DNA of 64,000 bases from Turnera subulata (taxonomy: Eukaryota; Streptophyta; Magnoliopsida; Malpighiales; Passifloraceae): positions 156,918 to 220,917 of the forward strand of contig JAKUCV010007264.1 of NCBI GenBank assembly GCA_028386065.3, written 5' to 3'. Positions 36,501-47,240 of the stretch are shown piece after piece (the first letter of the stretch is position 1; each line of letters begins with the position of its first letter). The notes below the pieces were generated by a model. That model was given only the letters and a program-made list of their open reading frames with translations. It had not been told where the DNA came from and made no database searches. The translations under genes were made by a program, and so were the position numbers.

Positions 36501-38143
36501 GCTACCACCTTGCCACTGAATACCCAAAGCCATTAATCGACAACACCCAAACCTCACTGTCACCATACCCACTGCCACAGAAGCAACGTCAATGGCTTCC
36601 ATCCACCGTCACAAACTGACCTAAACCAAGCCCAGTTCATACAAGCCACAAACAGAGAGCAAAACAACAAGACAAGACCCGATTAGTCCAAACCGTCACA
36701 AATCGGGTTCAGGAAGAAGAGAAAGAAAAAGGAAGGGAGAGGGACAAGGATCGGCGCCAGTCCTTACCCACGCGCGACGACGGCGGCAGATTGGAGGAGA
36801 CCAAGGCGACAGCACGACGATGACGGGTAGCAGAGGTCGACAACCGCGACTGGTCGAAGGGGAGAGACGGCGGCGGCGTGTGGCTGTCGGCAGCAGCAGA
36901 TCGAGGTGAACTCGGGCGGCTCTTCTCGTCTGACCGGCGGCGCGTCAGAGGGAGAGGAGGGGAGAACAGGAAGGTAAGGGGAGGACGGTGGTGTCGGGTC
37001 AGTGGCTCACAGGTGGTTGGTGGCGGCTCGGTGAAGAGAGGAAGGAGAAGCAGGAAGAGAAGGTTTTGAGGGCGGCGGTGGTGGTTGTGTTGGTGGAGGG
37101 GAAGGAGAGAGAGGAGGTGGAGCGGTGGCGCCGGCGACTGGTGGCAGGGGACAGGGAGAGGAAGAGAGGCAGAGAAGGAAATCGAAAAAGAAAAGAGAAA
37201 GAGAGGAGGGGCGTGAGAAATCGGGGAGAAACCGGTGAAGAGGGGAGAAAATAAAGAAAAGAAAGAAAGAAGATGGTGGAAGGTGGGNAGGAAGGAGAAG
37301 CAGGAAGAGAAGGTTTTGAGGGCGGCGGTGGTGGTTGTGTTGGTGGAGGGGAAGGAGAGAGAGGAGGTGGAGCGGTGGCGCCGGCGACTGGTGGCAGGGG
37401 ACAGGGAGAGGAAGAGAGGCAGAGAAGGAAATCGAAAAAGAAAAGAGAAAGAGAGGAGGGGCGTGAGAAATCGGGGAGAAACCGGTGAAGAGGGGAGAAA
37501 ATAAAGAAAAGAAAGAAAGAAGATGGTGGAAGGTGGGGAGAAAGTGGGAGAAAAGATAAGATTAAAAAAAAAGAAGGTGGAGAAGGTGGGTGTGGCCGGT
37601 GGGTGAGTGGAGGAGAAAAGAAAGTGGGAAGAAAGATAAGAAAAATAAAAAAAAAAGGAGAAGAAAAAGATAAGGAAGAAAAGAAAAGAAAAAGAAAAAT
37701 GAGAAAAGAAAAGAAACGGGAGAGAGGGTGAGTTAGCCCGGGAGAGAAAAACGTGTCACGAGTGTCGGTCAAATTATCGATCCATCAATGGACCAAATTA
37801 TCCTCCATTTCGGCTTTAACCCGTTAAAAGCATAAGGGTATATCCGTCTTTTCGTCAAATTCCGTCCCGTGTTTGAAAATACAACTTGGGCTCGAAAAAT
37901 CTGACTAATTCTCCTGAGCGTTGCCCAAGTCCTGGTTTTGAAAACCGAGGCTCGGTTAACAAAAGACACACCAAAACGTCGTATACTCTAGTGGTCGAAA
38001 CGAGGCTCGTTTATCCCCGATAAAACTCTCGGAATTAACTCGGGATGGTAGAATGCTCGATTAACCGTGATAAAAATTTATTTACCACAGTAAGAGTTAA
38101 AACAACTCGGTAAAATCACGAAAATTTTACCTGGGTCGTTACA
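33554..38143 (-). mobile_element. Nested solo LTR, divergent member of the family (4.6 kb)
   Basis: Starts tgaaacaccccgaccc and ends gggtcgttaca on the plus strand, so on the minus strand it runs TGTAACGACCC to GGGGTGTTTCA. The flanks gttga (33549-33553) and gttgc (38144-38148) are a target duplication with one mismatch, and the host LTR sequence continues across it. It contains a hairpin array near 34,870-34,980, AT-rich sequence (35,500-36,300), a GC-rich segment, and a long purine tract that includes a 250-bp duplication at an N. No coding region. Confidence 0.8.
37041..37537. repeat. 250-bp exact-looking tandem duplication around an N base
   Basis: Sequence from 37041 reappears 250 bases later from 37291, running to about 37537, apparently without differences. 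A single N sits at 37288, right at the join. This is most simply an assembly artefact in a low-complexity purine tract. The 257-residue frame across it should not be annotated. Confidence 0.85.
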
Positions 38144-38538
38144 GTTGCATTTGCTGTGGTTTGATTCGGGATGTTTATCCCAGTACCTTGATTTGGTTTT
38201 GGGATGTTTATCCCCGTGCATTGAGTTTTGGATATTTATTTTCGTGTCTTTTGGCATAAGAATAATGGATTAATTAATAATTTGTGATAAGGATGTCGAT
38301 CCTTGATTTTGGATAGGGATGTCTATCCCGGTGTTTTGGTTAGGGATGTCGATCCCTGAGATTTGGTTTAGATGTTGATAACATAATTGTCACGTGGTAA
38401 GTAGTGGTACGACTCGATGGTTTAAGACTGTTTTGTGGTGGCCATGATCTAGGTTACTTGTGATAAGCATGTCTATGCTTGGGATGTCTATCCCGTGATT
38501 ATATTTGGGATGTCTATCCCTGGATTCTATTTTTGGGA

Positions 38539-41504
38539 TGTAACAGCCCGGGTAAAAATTTTGATTTTTACCGGGACTGTAAAAGTCTTTTTACCGTGAT
38601 TTACTGTTGAATTAATCTTGGGTAATTAATTCAAGGTAAATCGAGCGTCGTTTTTCGAAACCGAGAGTTTTCCCACGCTCGTGATTTTTCCGTGGATTTT
38701 TCGGGCCTAAGTTGGTATTTTTCGGGTCCCGGGATTTTCGGAAGAATCACACCGGAAAATAACTAAAGGGGTATCAGTTATTTTCTAGTCCAGATCGGAC
38801 TCGCTCTGTAATGCAGACAGGCTGCATTATTGGTTGATCACACGCTGCATAGTAAATTCCCATCTATAAAAAGAAGAAGAAAGCAGGAGAAGAGGAAGAG
38901 AAGAGAAAAAAAAGAAAGAGAGAAAAAGAGAGAAAAAGAGAGGAAAAGGGAGGAAAAAAAAAAGAAAAAGAGAGAAAAGAAAAAAAGAAAAAAAAAGAGG
39001 GAAAAAAAGGAAAAAAAAAAGGAAAAAAAAGAAAAGAGAAAGAAAAGAAAAAAAAAGAGAAAGGAAATCAGAAGAAAAAAAAAGAGAGAGGAAGAAAATA
39101 AGAAAAAAAAAAGAAGAAGTGAAAAAAAAAAAAAGAAGCAGAAATCGAAAAAAAATAGAAAAGAAAAGAGAAATACAGAAAATACATGAAAAAGGAAAAA
39201 AAAAAGGGAATGAACAGTGCGTCACCCCGGTTACCCCCTGAACACTGTTCACGCGAAGCCGTTCCCCGCCGAGTCTCATGCCACCGCCGCCACCACCAAG
39301 TTCGCCGTCCCGTCGCGAGCTCAGCCCCGTCGCCTCCTCCTCCTTCCGCCGCCTGACACGCCGTGACGCATCGATGACCCGCCGCACGACCCGGCGGATC
39401 TGTCTTCCCCGTGCCAACCGCCTCCTGCCGATGACGCCGCACCTCTTTTCCGCCACCCTCGCATCGCGAAGCTGCCGCCTTGCCTTCCTACACCTTCCTC
39501 TCGACCGTCCCTGCTGCTCGTCGCGCCGCCGACGCTGAACCCGAGGTGAGCGACCCGTGAGATTGAAACAACCCGTTCGCGACGGGTTTGACCCGGTTCC
39601 GAGCGGGCTGCTTGCTTGGGCTGTGGAACTGGGCTTGAGCCTTGCAGCCTTGGTCCGGGTCCTTTGGGCTCGGACTTGGGTTGCAAAGCTTGGCCCAGTC
39701 CGGATTTCTTTTTTAAAAAAATATATATATATATGTAAATATGTATTTACAATTTCTGGGAATCTAATTAAAATCCGGAAAAAATATATGTTTACTTTGG
39801 GAAATTATGGTCAGTTTAATTCTGGTATTTTGAGAAAAATATAAATATATATACTTTGATAAATATTTAAGTTAAGTTTTAGAAAATTTTTACTAATTGG
39901 AAAATATATATATACCAAGAAATTAATTTCTGGAAATTTAATATATATATTGTTTTTCCCTGGAAAATTATGGTTGTGGAAATTATATATATATGTACTT
40001 TGAAAATTAAAGTTAATAATATTTTGTGTTGGAAAATATTAGTATGTATATTTAGAAAAAAGATAAGTACTATATATATTTTCTGGAAATTATAAATAGG
40101 TTATTATTTTTCTGGAAAAATTATGGAGATTATAATTTTGGGGAAATTATAATTACTTTATGAAAATATTTTGAAAAGAGTTTTAATTAAAGTATGGTAC
40201 CGAAATTATATTCGGATATACGTACGGTACAATATTTTCGGTAAATGGAAATAATAAAGGTTATGTAATCGGGATGGGTGTATTTCGCAGTACTGGCATC
40301 ATGACATACTCTTATGTGCATCTTATGTGAGTATATACTGTTTTATTGTATAGGTTTGGATATCGGGCAGTTTCCCGAGGAGTCGGCGTCGGACCGGTCA
40401 TTGTTTCTGGAGTTGAGTAATCGGCCAAGGTGAGGATGGATTTCCTTCTATATGTGCCTATATTACTCGGTTACTGTGTGTATGTCGATTATTGCACTGT
40501 TGGTTGCTACATTTGCTGTGTTTGTTTTCGGGATGTTTATCCCATTGTCTTGATTGTTGTCAGGATGTTTATCCCAGTATTGTGGTTGGTTTTTGGATGT
40601 TTATCTTGAGTCTTTTTGGTATAAGTATAATGGATTAATTAATAAATTGTGATAAGAATGTCGATCCTTGATTTTGGATGGGATGTCTATCCCGGTATTT
40701 TGGTTAGGGATGTCGATCCCTGAGATTTGGTTTTGAACGATAATATAATTGTCACGTGGTAAGTAGTGGTACGACTCGATGGTTTAAGACTGTTTCGTGG
40801 TGGCCATGACCTGGGTTCTTGTGATAAGCATGTCTATGCTTGGGATGTCTATCCCGTGATTATTTTTGGGATGTCTATCCCTGGGTTCGTATTTTTGGGA
40901 TGTCGATCCCTGGGTTCTCTGGATTTGGTCTGGCACCCGGAATATGTTGATAACCAGGTCTGACCTCTAGCTTATCCGTGACAGGGCCCGGAAAGATAAA
41001 ATTGGAAAATTGATTTTATTTGAGTCTTTTGGTATTGGATCGGTTTTGGGTCGAGTCTTCGGTTTTGTGTATTTTGGTCGGCTGTTGTGCCTGTTTTCGG
41101 CCTTGAGTAATTTTAGTGTGCATATTGATTGCCTTTCCTTCGTCGGTGAGCACTTCGGACTCACCCCTCACCTGCGGGCTTTCATCCCGTAGGATGAGTT
41201 ATTTTTGGTACAGGTTTGGTGCATCCAGACAGGCTGCGGCGTTATCCTTTGGACAGGACTTGGATCCATAGTTTGCATCTATGTCGCATACAGTGTTTAT
41301 GTGAGTTATTAAGTCTTCCGCTGTGCATTGTTTTTACTATTATTGGGCCATTGGGCCGGTTTTGTTATTTATGATGTTTCCTATTATGGGCTGTTGAGCC
41401 CGGATATCTGTTGTGTACACTGTATGCTGGGCTTGATTTGGTTGGGTTGTCACAGTTCTGGCACGTGTTTACTGTGTACGGTAATTACGGGTCGGGGCGT
41501 TTCA
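38539..41504 (+). mobile_element. Nested solo LTR (plus, 2966 bp)
   Basis: Begins tgtaacagcccgggtaaa and ends gggtcggggcgtttca. Perfect duplications TGGGA flank it (38534-38538 and 41505-41509) and the host LTR resumes in register. It has TATAAAAAG at 38875-38883, then a purine tract to about 39,210, a GC-rich segment, CCGAGGTGAGCG near 39,540, AT-rich sequence, GGCCAAGGTGAGG near 40,425 and the hairpin array (40,530-40,900). It is the cleanest single copy of this LTR. Confidence 0.9.
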
Positions 41505-43193
41505 TGGGATGTCGATCCCTGGGCTCTCTTGGATTTGATCTAGCACCCAAAATATGTTGAGAACCAGGTCTGACCCCTAGCTTATTCGTGACGGAGCCCG
41601 GAAAGATAAAAATTGGAAATTGGATTTTCGTTTAAGTCTTTTTGGTCTTGTACCAGTTTTGGGTCGTGTCCTTTGGTTTGGTATATTTTGGCGGTTTTTG
41701 CCTGTTTTCGGCCTTGAGTAATTTTTAGTGTTGCATATTGATTGTCTATCCATGGTTGGTGGGCACTTCGGACTCACCCCTCACCTGCGGACTTTCATCC
41801 CGTAGGTTGAGTTATTTGTGGTTCAGGTTTGATGCTTTCCAGACAGGCTGCAGCGTTTTCCCTTGGACAGGACTCGGATCCATAGTTTGCATCAGTGTCG
41901 CATACAGTGTCTTTGTGAGTTATTAAGTCTTCCGCTGTGCTATTTATTGTTTTGTTGGGCCTGGGGCCGGTTGTGATGTTATTGATGTTTATATTTGGGG
42001 CTGTTGAGCCAGAGTTACTGATGTATACACTGTATGCTGGGCTTTGTTTGGTTGGGTCGTTACAGTTCCAGCACGTGTTTATTGAGGCTGGTAAATACGG
42101 GTCGGGGCGTTTCACAGAATTAAACTGACCACAATTTTCTCAAAGTGAATATATATTTTTTTCAAAATTAAATACCAAAAAATTTATATATATATATATA
42201 TATCCTTTTTTTTTTAAAGGAAGCCCAACCCGGCAACCCAGAACCCAGGGAAGGCGCGACCCGGTCGCGACCCGCCCAGAAGAAACGGGTTCTCACCTTG
42301 GGAACGACGGCGGCGGCGCGAGAATGGGGTCACGAGGCACGGCGTGAGGCGGCGACGCTGGAACGGCAGAAAGAAGGGCGCGGCAGCATCGGCCGAAGGC
42401 GGAAGGCACGAGGGAGGTTGATCCGCGGGTTCTCCGCCGGGTCAACGGCTCGTGCAGGAGCGTCCGGCGGCGGAAGAGCTCGGGGGCAGCGCCGTTCGGT
42501 CGGCGACGGTGAGGAGAAGGCCAAGGTGGCAGCGGTGTGTCGAGAAGCGACGCTGGTCGCCTTCCCCTGAACAGTGACCGGGAGAGGAGAAGAAGTGACG
42601 AACTGTTCACTCTCTTTTTTTATTATTATTTTTTTCTATTTTCTTTTCTTTTTCTTCTATTTTTCTTTTTTTTTCATTTCTTGTATTATATTTTTTTTTC
42701 TTTTTCCTCTCTTTTTCTTTTCTTCTTCCTCTCTGTTTTTCCGGTTTTCTCTCTTTTTTCTTTTTTTTTCTTTTCTTTTCTTTTTTTTTTCCTTTCCTTT
42801 TTCTCTCTTTTTTTTTCCTCTCTTATTTTCTCTCTTTTCTTCTTCTCTTTTCTTCTCTTCTGCTTCCTTTATAGCCGTGTATCAGCCGCCTGCACAATTG
42901 AGCTCAATTATGCAGGTTTGGCTGCATATGGGACGAGTCTAAACCGGACGAGAAAATAACTGATACACCTCCTTAGTTATATTTCTGGCCTGATTTTCTG
43001 ATGATTCCGGGACTCGAAAAATACCAACTTTGGTCCGGAAAATCCTGAGCGCGGAAAAACCTCGGTTTCGAAAAGCGATGCCCGATTTATCTTGAATTAA
43101 TTATCCAAGATTAAATTCAACGGTAAATCTCTGTATAACGACTTTTACAGTCTCGGTAAAAATACAAATTTTTACCCGGGCTGTTACAATTTC

Positions 43194-44391
43194 CATGATA
43201 GGTTTCTGTTTTTGTTGTTCCAAGAGAGAAAAAAACATGTTTCGATGGTGGAAACAATCTATCCCATCCCCAAAACACTTTGTTAAAACTTGTTCCGTCA
43301 CAACTAATCATATTTCCTATTCTTTATCTTCTCATTCTTTATTCTTTTCTTTCTTATAGTTTTTCCTTCATGAGTTGCCTCTTCATTCTTCTTCTTCTTC
43401 TTTCTTAATTTACATCCTGTCCCTTTTTATTCTCCTTCTTCTTAAAAGTTCATAAGTTTTATATTAATTACTTCATCGGAGTTTTTTTTTGTTCCCCTTG
43501 TAACAATGAAAGAGGAGAAATAGAAAGCAATAGAGGGTTAAATTCAGAGAAACCAAAGCAAAAGTTTTGGATTTTTTAGGCGAAACTATTTATTTTTTTC
43601 ATATATATAAGTCTTCAGAATATTTGTAATTTTGTATGCACCACCACTAGGGTCGTGGCGCACAGCGTCTCTTGCTCGCCTATTTTTAGGTCTCTAATTT
43701 GAGATATGACTTCCAATCAAGCTTTATTTGCATGATGCGATTGAATATGGCCTTCTATCTAATGAGGGGTTGGCCGTTGAACGCAGAAAACTTACCGAAT
43801 TATGATGCTTGGGCAGACAAGAGTCTCAATATTACCAGGATACAAATAGTATTGATCGAGACTTGGACAGAAAGGACGATGATGAATACTTTTTTTTTTC
43901 TTTTTTCTTCGAAAAAAAAAGGACGTAATGAACCCCCCAAAAAAAATCTCCAGTAGTTATTTTTCATTTTGAAAAGAAGAGTTGAAGACTCTCCACCGGT
44001 TATTTACCAAGTAAATCACCGAATAATTATAGTATTTCCGACTTTTTATACAACCCCACATCCAAAGTATAATCACGTGACAATTCCACATTGTTTCATT
44101 CCACGTCTGCATCCATTTGGCGTTTTAAAAATTAATTCAAAAGTATGCACCGGTTTGGCGTTTTGCAAAGAGCCAAAAAAAGCCCAATAAATAAATAAGT
44201 ACTATCCACCGGAGTCCAACGAAGAAGAAAAAAAGCCCAGATTAGTCCAATCGCCTGAAATCCAACAGGAGTTTTAATAAACCCAACTCCTCCTCTTCAT
44301 TAAATAATCACCGCTTCACTTTCCCTCAATTAACTTAACTTCCCATAAAAATCTCCCCAAAAGCTACAATTTTCTTTCTATTCCCAAATTC
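43194..44391. other. Intergenic, upstream of the F-box gene
   Basis: AT-rich sequence with a CTT repeat around 43,390-43,410. No gene, RNA or terminal repeat recognised. The last 150 bases are C/T-rich and probably contain the F-box promoter and leader. Confidence 0.4.
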
Positions 44392-45666
44392 ATGTCATCG
44401 TCATCATCGTCAGAGAGCTGCAACTCTCGCCACTTCTCATGGCTAATGAAATCTTGCTTCCCTAACCCAAACGACACCTCCAAATCCCTCCCCCCTAAAC
44501 CCATCCACTCCTCCTCCTCCGCCGCCACACTGTCCTCTCTCCCCGACGACCTCCTCCTAGAATGCCTTTGTAGAGTCCCCACCCCCTCTCTCCCCACCCT
44601 CTCCCTCGTCTGCCGCCGCTGGTCCCTCCTCCTCCACTCCCCATCCTTCCTCTCCCTCCGCCGCCTCCACCACCTCCTCCTCCCCACCGTCTTCGCCCTC
44701 TCCCCTCCCTCCTCCGCCTCCCTCCGCCTCGACATCAATGCCACCTCGTCCCCCCAGTGGAGGGTCTCTTCCTTCGTGCCTCTCCCTTTAGCTTCACCGT
44801 TGGACAGCAGCAACTTCTTGTCGCATGCTCGGCTGTGTTCGATTGGGCCCAGAATCTACATTCTCGGACGCAACGAAGTCTTGTGTTACGACACGTGGAC
44901 CAACGCCGTCACTCACAAGTCCTGCACTGTTTTCCCCAGGAAGAAGTTCGCCGCCGCCGTCGTCTCCGGCAGAATCTACGTCGCCGGGGGCGGATCACGC
45001 GCCGGGAACGCCGTGGAGGAGTACATTCCCGAGGAAGACACGTGGCGCGTGGTGGCGCACGCCCAGAGGAGGAGGTATGGGTGCATCGGGGCGGCCGTTG
45101 ATGGTGTTTTCTACGTGATTGGAGGACTCAAAATCGGCGGCGCGCCGGGGAACGGAGCCGTTCGCCCAGCCACGGCTGGGGTTGAGGCCTACGTGTACGC
45201 TAGCTCTATGGACTTGTACGACGTGGAGGCGCGTGTTTGGCTGAGGAGTAGGGGTGTTCCGGGCGGTGGGTGTGTGGTGGCTGCCTGTGCCGTAGCGGGG
45301 CACGTTTATATCTTAGCAAGCCACGCCGTGGATTTATCTTTCTGGCGATTTGATGGTTGTAGGAAAGGTAGTGGTGGTGGTGGTGGTGGGTTTGGCGAGT
45401 GGTGCAGGGTAAAGAGCCCTCCACTCCCTGCCCAGGTTAGACTAGATAGTACTGTGAGGTTTAGTTGTGTTGGGGTAGAGAACAAGGTGGTCTTAATTCA
45501 AGTTACTGGGTGCATTGATGATTTGTTAAGGAGAAGCGGAAGGAGCCTTAGGGGATTAAAGGAAGGATTGGTTTTGGTTTACGATACTTTAAGTGAGGAG
45601 TGGAGCAGAGGTCCCGATCTGCCGGAGGTGATTCGACGCGCCGCCTGTGTGACTGTGGATTGCTAA
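44392..45666 (+). CDS. F-box/kelch-repeat protein
   Basis: Predicted substrate receptor of an SCF (SKP1-cullin-F-box) ubiquitin ligase. 424 residues, intronless. A Ser-rich N-terminus with HFSWLMKSCFPNP is followed by an F-box at about residues 48-92 (SLPDDLLLECLCRVP, LSLVCRRW, SPSFLSLRR). Then come kelch-like repeats: RIYILGRNEVLCYDTWTNA, GRIYVAGGG...EEYIPEEDTW, GVFYVIGG, MDLYDVEARVW and LVYDTLSEEWSRGPDLP. The HFSWLMKS start resembles one small subfamily of plant F-box/kelch proteins (I recall Arabidopsis At5g26960 as a member; not verified). The 5' half is very C-rich on the coding strand and a Gly run lies near residue 330. The substrate is unknown. The start is the first ATG after a pyrimidine-rich leader. 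Confidence 0.9.
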   Translation: MSSSSSSESCNSRHFSWLMKSCFPNPNDTSKSLPPKPIHSSSSAATLSSLPDDLLLECLCRVPTPSLPTLSLVCRRWSLLLHSPSFLSLRRLHHLLLPTVFALSPPSSASLRLDINATSSPQWRVSSFVPLPLASPLDSSNFLSHARLCSIGPRIYILGRNEVLCYDTWTNAVTHKSCTVFPRKKFAAAVVSGRIYVAGGGSRAGNAVEEYIPEEDTWRVVAHAQRRRYGCIGAAVDGVFYVIGGLKIGGAPGNGAVRPATAGVEAYVYASSMDLYDVEARVWLRSRGVPGGGCVVAACAVAGHVYILASHAVDLSFWRFDGCRKGSGGGGGGFGEWCRVKSPPLPAQVRLDSTVRFSCVGVENKVVLIQVTGCIDDLLRRSGRSLRGLKEGLVLVYDTLSEEWSRGPDLPEVIRRAACVTVDC

Positions 45667-46909
45667 ATGGGATGAGGAAATCCTCTTTCGTTCGTTTGGA
45701 CCAATGGGAATGGCCATGATGGTGGTACGTGGTAGGGAAAGTTGTTGTATACTGGAAGCTGACTTGCGCGTGTCGTCCAATTAGCAGACAAAATCATGGG
45801 TAGAACATGTTATGATTACCGTTTACGAGAAAGGGAAAAGTGTCATATTTTAATCTCTTTATTGGCCTATTCTGTGGCTTGACCGACGCTCTGGATTAAA
45901 ATACAATGCATGGAGGAATTGTTTATGGCTGTGTTCAGTAATCAACTCGGTTTCAGGGTAGGATTTGTCAAATGGTGTGGGCTCATTCCCACCTTTTCGT
46001 TTGTTAACGAGTACATTTTTCCATTGGAGGTATTGTTTTGTAGTAGTGACTTGTAAGTAAAGATTAAAGCCAAATATGCTGGTTAGTGTTCTACCAAATT
46101 TATTTATTTATTTTTTGGTAAAGAGGAGAGGGCTGAGCCTTCTTAAATTAGAAGCTTGTCACACAAGTGCAGAAAGAAGTCTTTCCTAGTACATCATCAA
46201 GGAGGAGAGAACCCGCATGAACTGGTGGTTCATAGTCATACAGCAATGTAAAACCAAGTGGGTAGTCCCCAGCCATGGATGCAAGACACATGGGCAACAC
46301 TGTTGATGACCTCCTGAAACGTATGCAAAATGCTCAGGTCCTTCTTTATACCCATCATCAATCGACGTATTTTGGAGAGGGTTATAATCGAATTTTGCAA
46401 TATTGATGACTGTGTCCTGAATTTAAAAAAAAAAAAAAAAGTTTTGATGCCGGACAATATTATTTCGAGATGGTTTAGCATAGGATCCCTGATGGTGGAA
46501 ACTTATATATGATGAGAAAGTTGCTCAATGCCCTTTGCTTGAAACTTATGGATGAGGCACTGGCTGCTATGTTTCCTACATTGAATGATTATTGGACACT
46601 TACGCTAATCCTGATTGGGTAAAGTCGGATGTCGGATAAAACAGCATACCAAGCCAAACTGTGGATGCAGGATGTGTTTCCTTGGTTAAAAAAGAAAAAA
46701 CAAAAAGCCAAACTGTGAATGAAGGTAGAAAATTCAATAATTTTGGGAAGCAACAAAACAAGAAGGGAGTTAGTTATATGTCACCTCGCATTAAACGGAT
46801 AGCCCTCTATTTTCTAGTGGAAATCAGCTAGTGGAAATCAGCAGTTTGAGCTCGATATCTGGTCCGTCCATTGAGATATTAATGTCGTGTAAAAAACAGG
46901 GAAAAATAA
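45667..46909. other. F-box 3' UTR and intergenic region
   Basis: 3' UTR sequence to about 46,080, then repeat-like DNA with an A-tract at 46,424-46,440. No recognisable gene. Confidence 0.4.
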
Positions 46910-46982
46910 TGGAGATGCGGGGGATCGAACCCCGTGCCTCTCGCATGCAAAGCGAGCGCTCTACCATTTGAGCTACATCCCC
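46910..46982 (-). tRNA. tRNA-Ala (anticodon TGC)
   Basis: On the minus strand the 73 bases fold as a standard tRNA. The acceptor arms are GGGGATG/CATCTCC, allowing a G-U type pair, with discriminator A. The D arm contains AGCTCAAATGGTAGAGC, the anticodon arm is CTCGC-TTTGCAT-GCGAG, and the T arm contains GGTTCGATCCC. The loop TTTGCAT gives anticodon TGC (alanine). There is no intron and no encoded CCA. It lies 258 bp upstream of the eIF2B gamma start and is transcribed away from it. Confidence 0.95.
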
Positions 46983-47240
46983 GACTTGAAAAATTTCCTT
47001 ACAAAACATATTAGAACTTGTCTTGCCATGCGATTCTTTGCTCTGCTGAGTAAGTACTGCTACTCCACGGCTCCTCAAACAAAAAAGGCACAAAACAAGA
47101 AACAGCAGAGATTTGCAGAAACCCTTCCATAGAATACAACAACTGAAAACCCCTAAACCACAAAAACAAACCGCTCCTTTTTTTCACTTTCAAACCTCAC
47201 TCCTCCAGTAACTCCCTTCTTTCTTCCTCTTCTGAAACCG

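Larger units (their letters stand above)
31815..42114 (+). mobile_element. Second solo LTR (plus), nested in the outer LTR and itself interrupted twice
   Basis: The 3' end is intact (gggtcggggcgtttca, ending 42114). Reading on the plus strand there are an A-rich stretch (31,870-31,915), a GC-rich segment, AAGGTGAGCG (about 32,393), AT-rich sequence, GAGTAATCGGC (about 33,460) and the hairpin array (38,150-38,540). Insertions at 33554-38143 and 38539-41504 split it. The 5' terminus is unclear: tgcaaccaccca at 31815 is only similar to the family start, and no matching target duplication is present. The 5' end is probably lost in a deletion that also removed part of the outer LTR. Confidence 0.65.
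30044..43188 (-). mobile_element. Outer solo LTR (minus), split by a nested plus-strand LTR
   Basis: Left part 30044-about 31814 starts tgagacgccccgaccc. Right part 42115-43188 ends cccgggctgttaca. Perfect 5-bp duplications ATTTC flank it (30039-30043 and 43189-43193). Without the inserted block the LTR is about 2.8 kb, like the other family members. The left part includes the hairpin array (about 30,690-31,080). The right part includes the GC-rich segment and the T-rich tract. Around 130 bp expected between the two parts, judged from the other copies, are missing. No internal region is present, so it is a solo LTR made by LTR-LTR recombination. Confidence 0.82.

Noticed and set aside
36999..37772. 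257-codon minus-strand open frame rich in Ser, Pro and Phe
   Set aside because: It reads the purine tract of a solo LTR, crosses an N and an apparent assembly duplication, and has no domain.
38827..39456. 209-codon minus-strand frame and its plus-strand Lys/Glu-rich counterpart
   Set aside because: Both are translations of the same GA-rich LTR tract. Low complexity, no start context.
21370..43193. CRISPR-like reading of the regularly spaced gggatagacatccc units
   Set aside because: Eukaryotic LTR context, irregular spacing, no unique spacers and no cas genes. They are LTR hairpin repeats.
43966..44391. Short plus-strand frame just upstream of the F-box gene as an upstream gene
   Set aside because: No domain, ordinary length for chance, and the AT-rich composition of intergenic DNA.
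44364..45424. Minus-strand and alternate plus-strand frames over the F-box gene
   Set aside because: Shadows produced by the C-rich codon use of the real frame.
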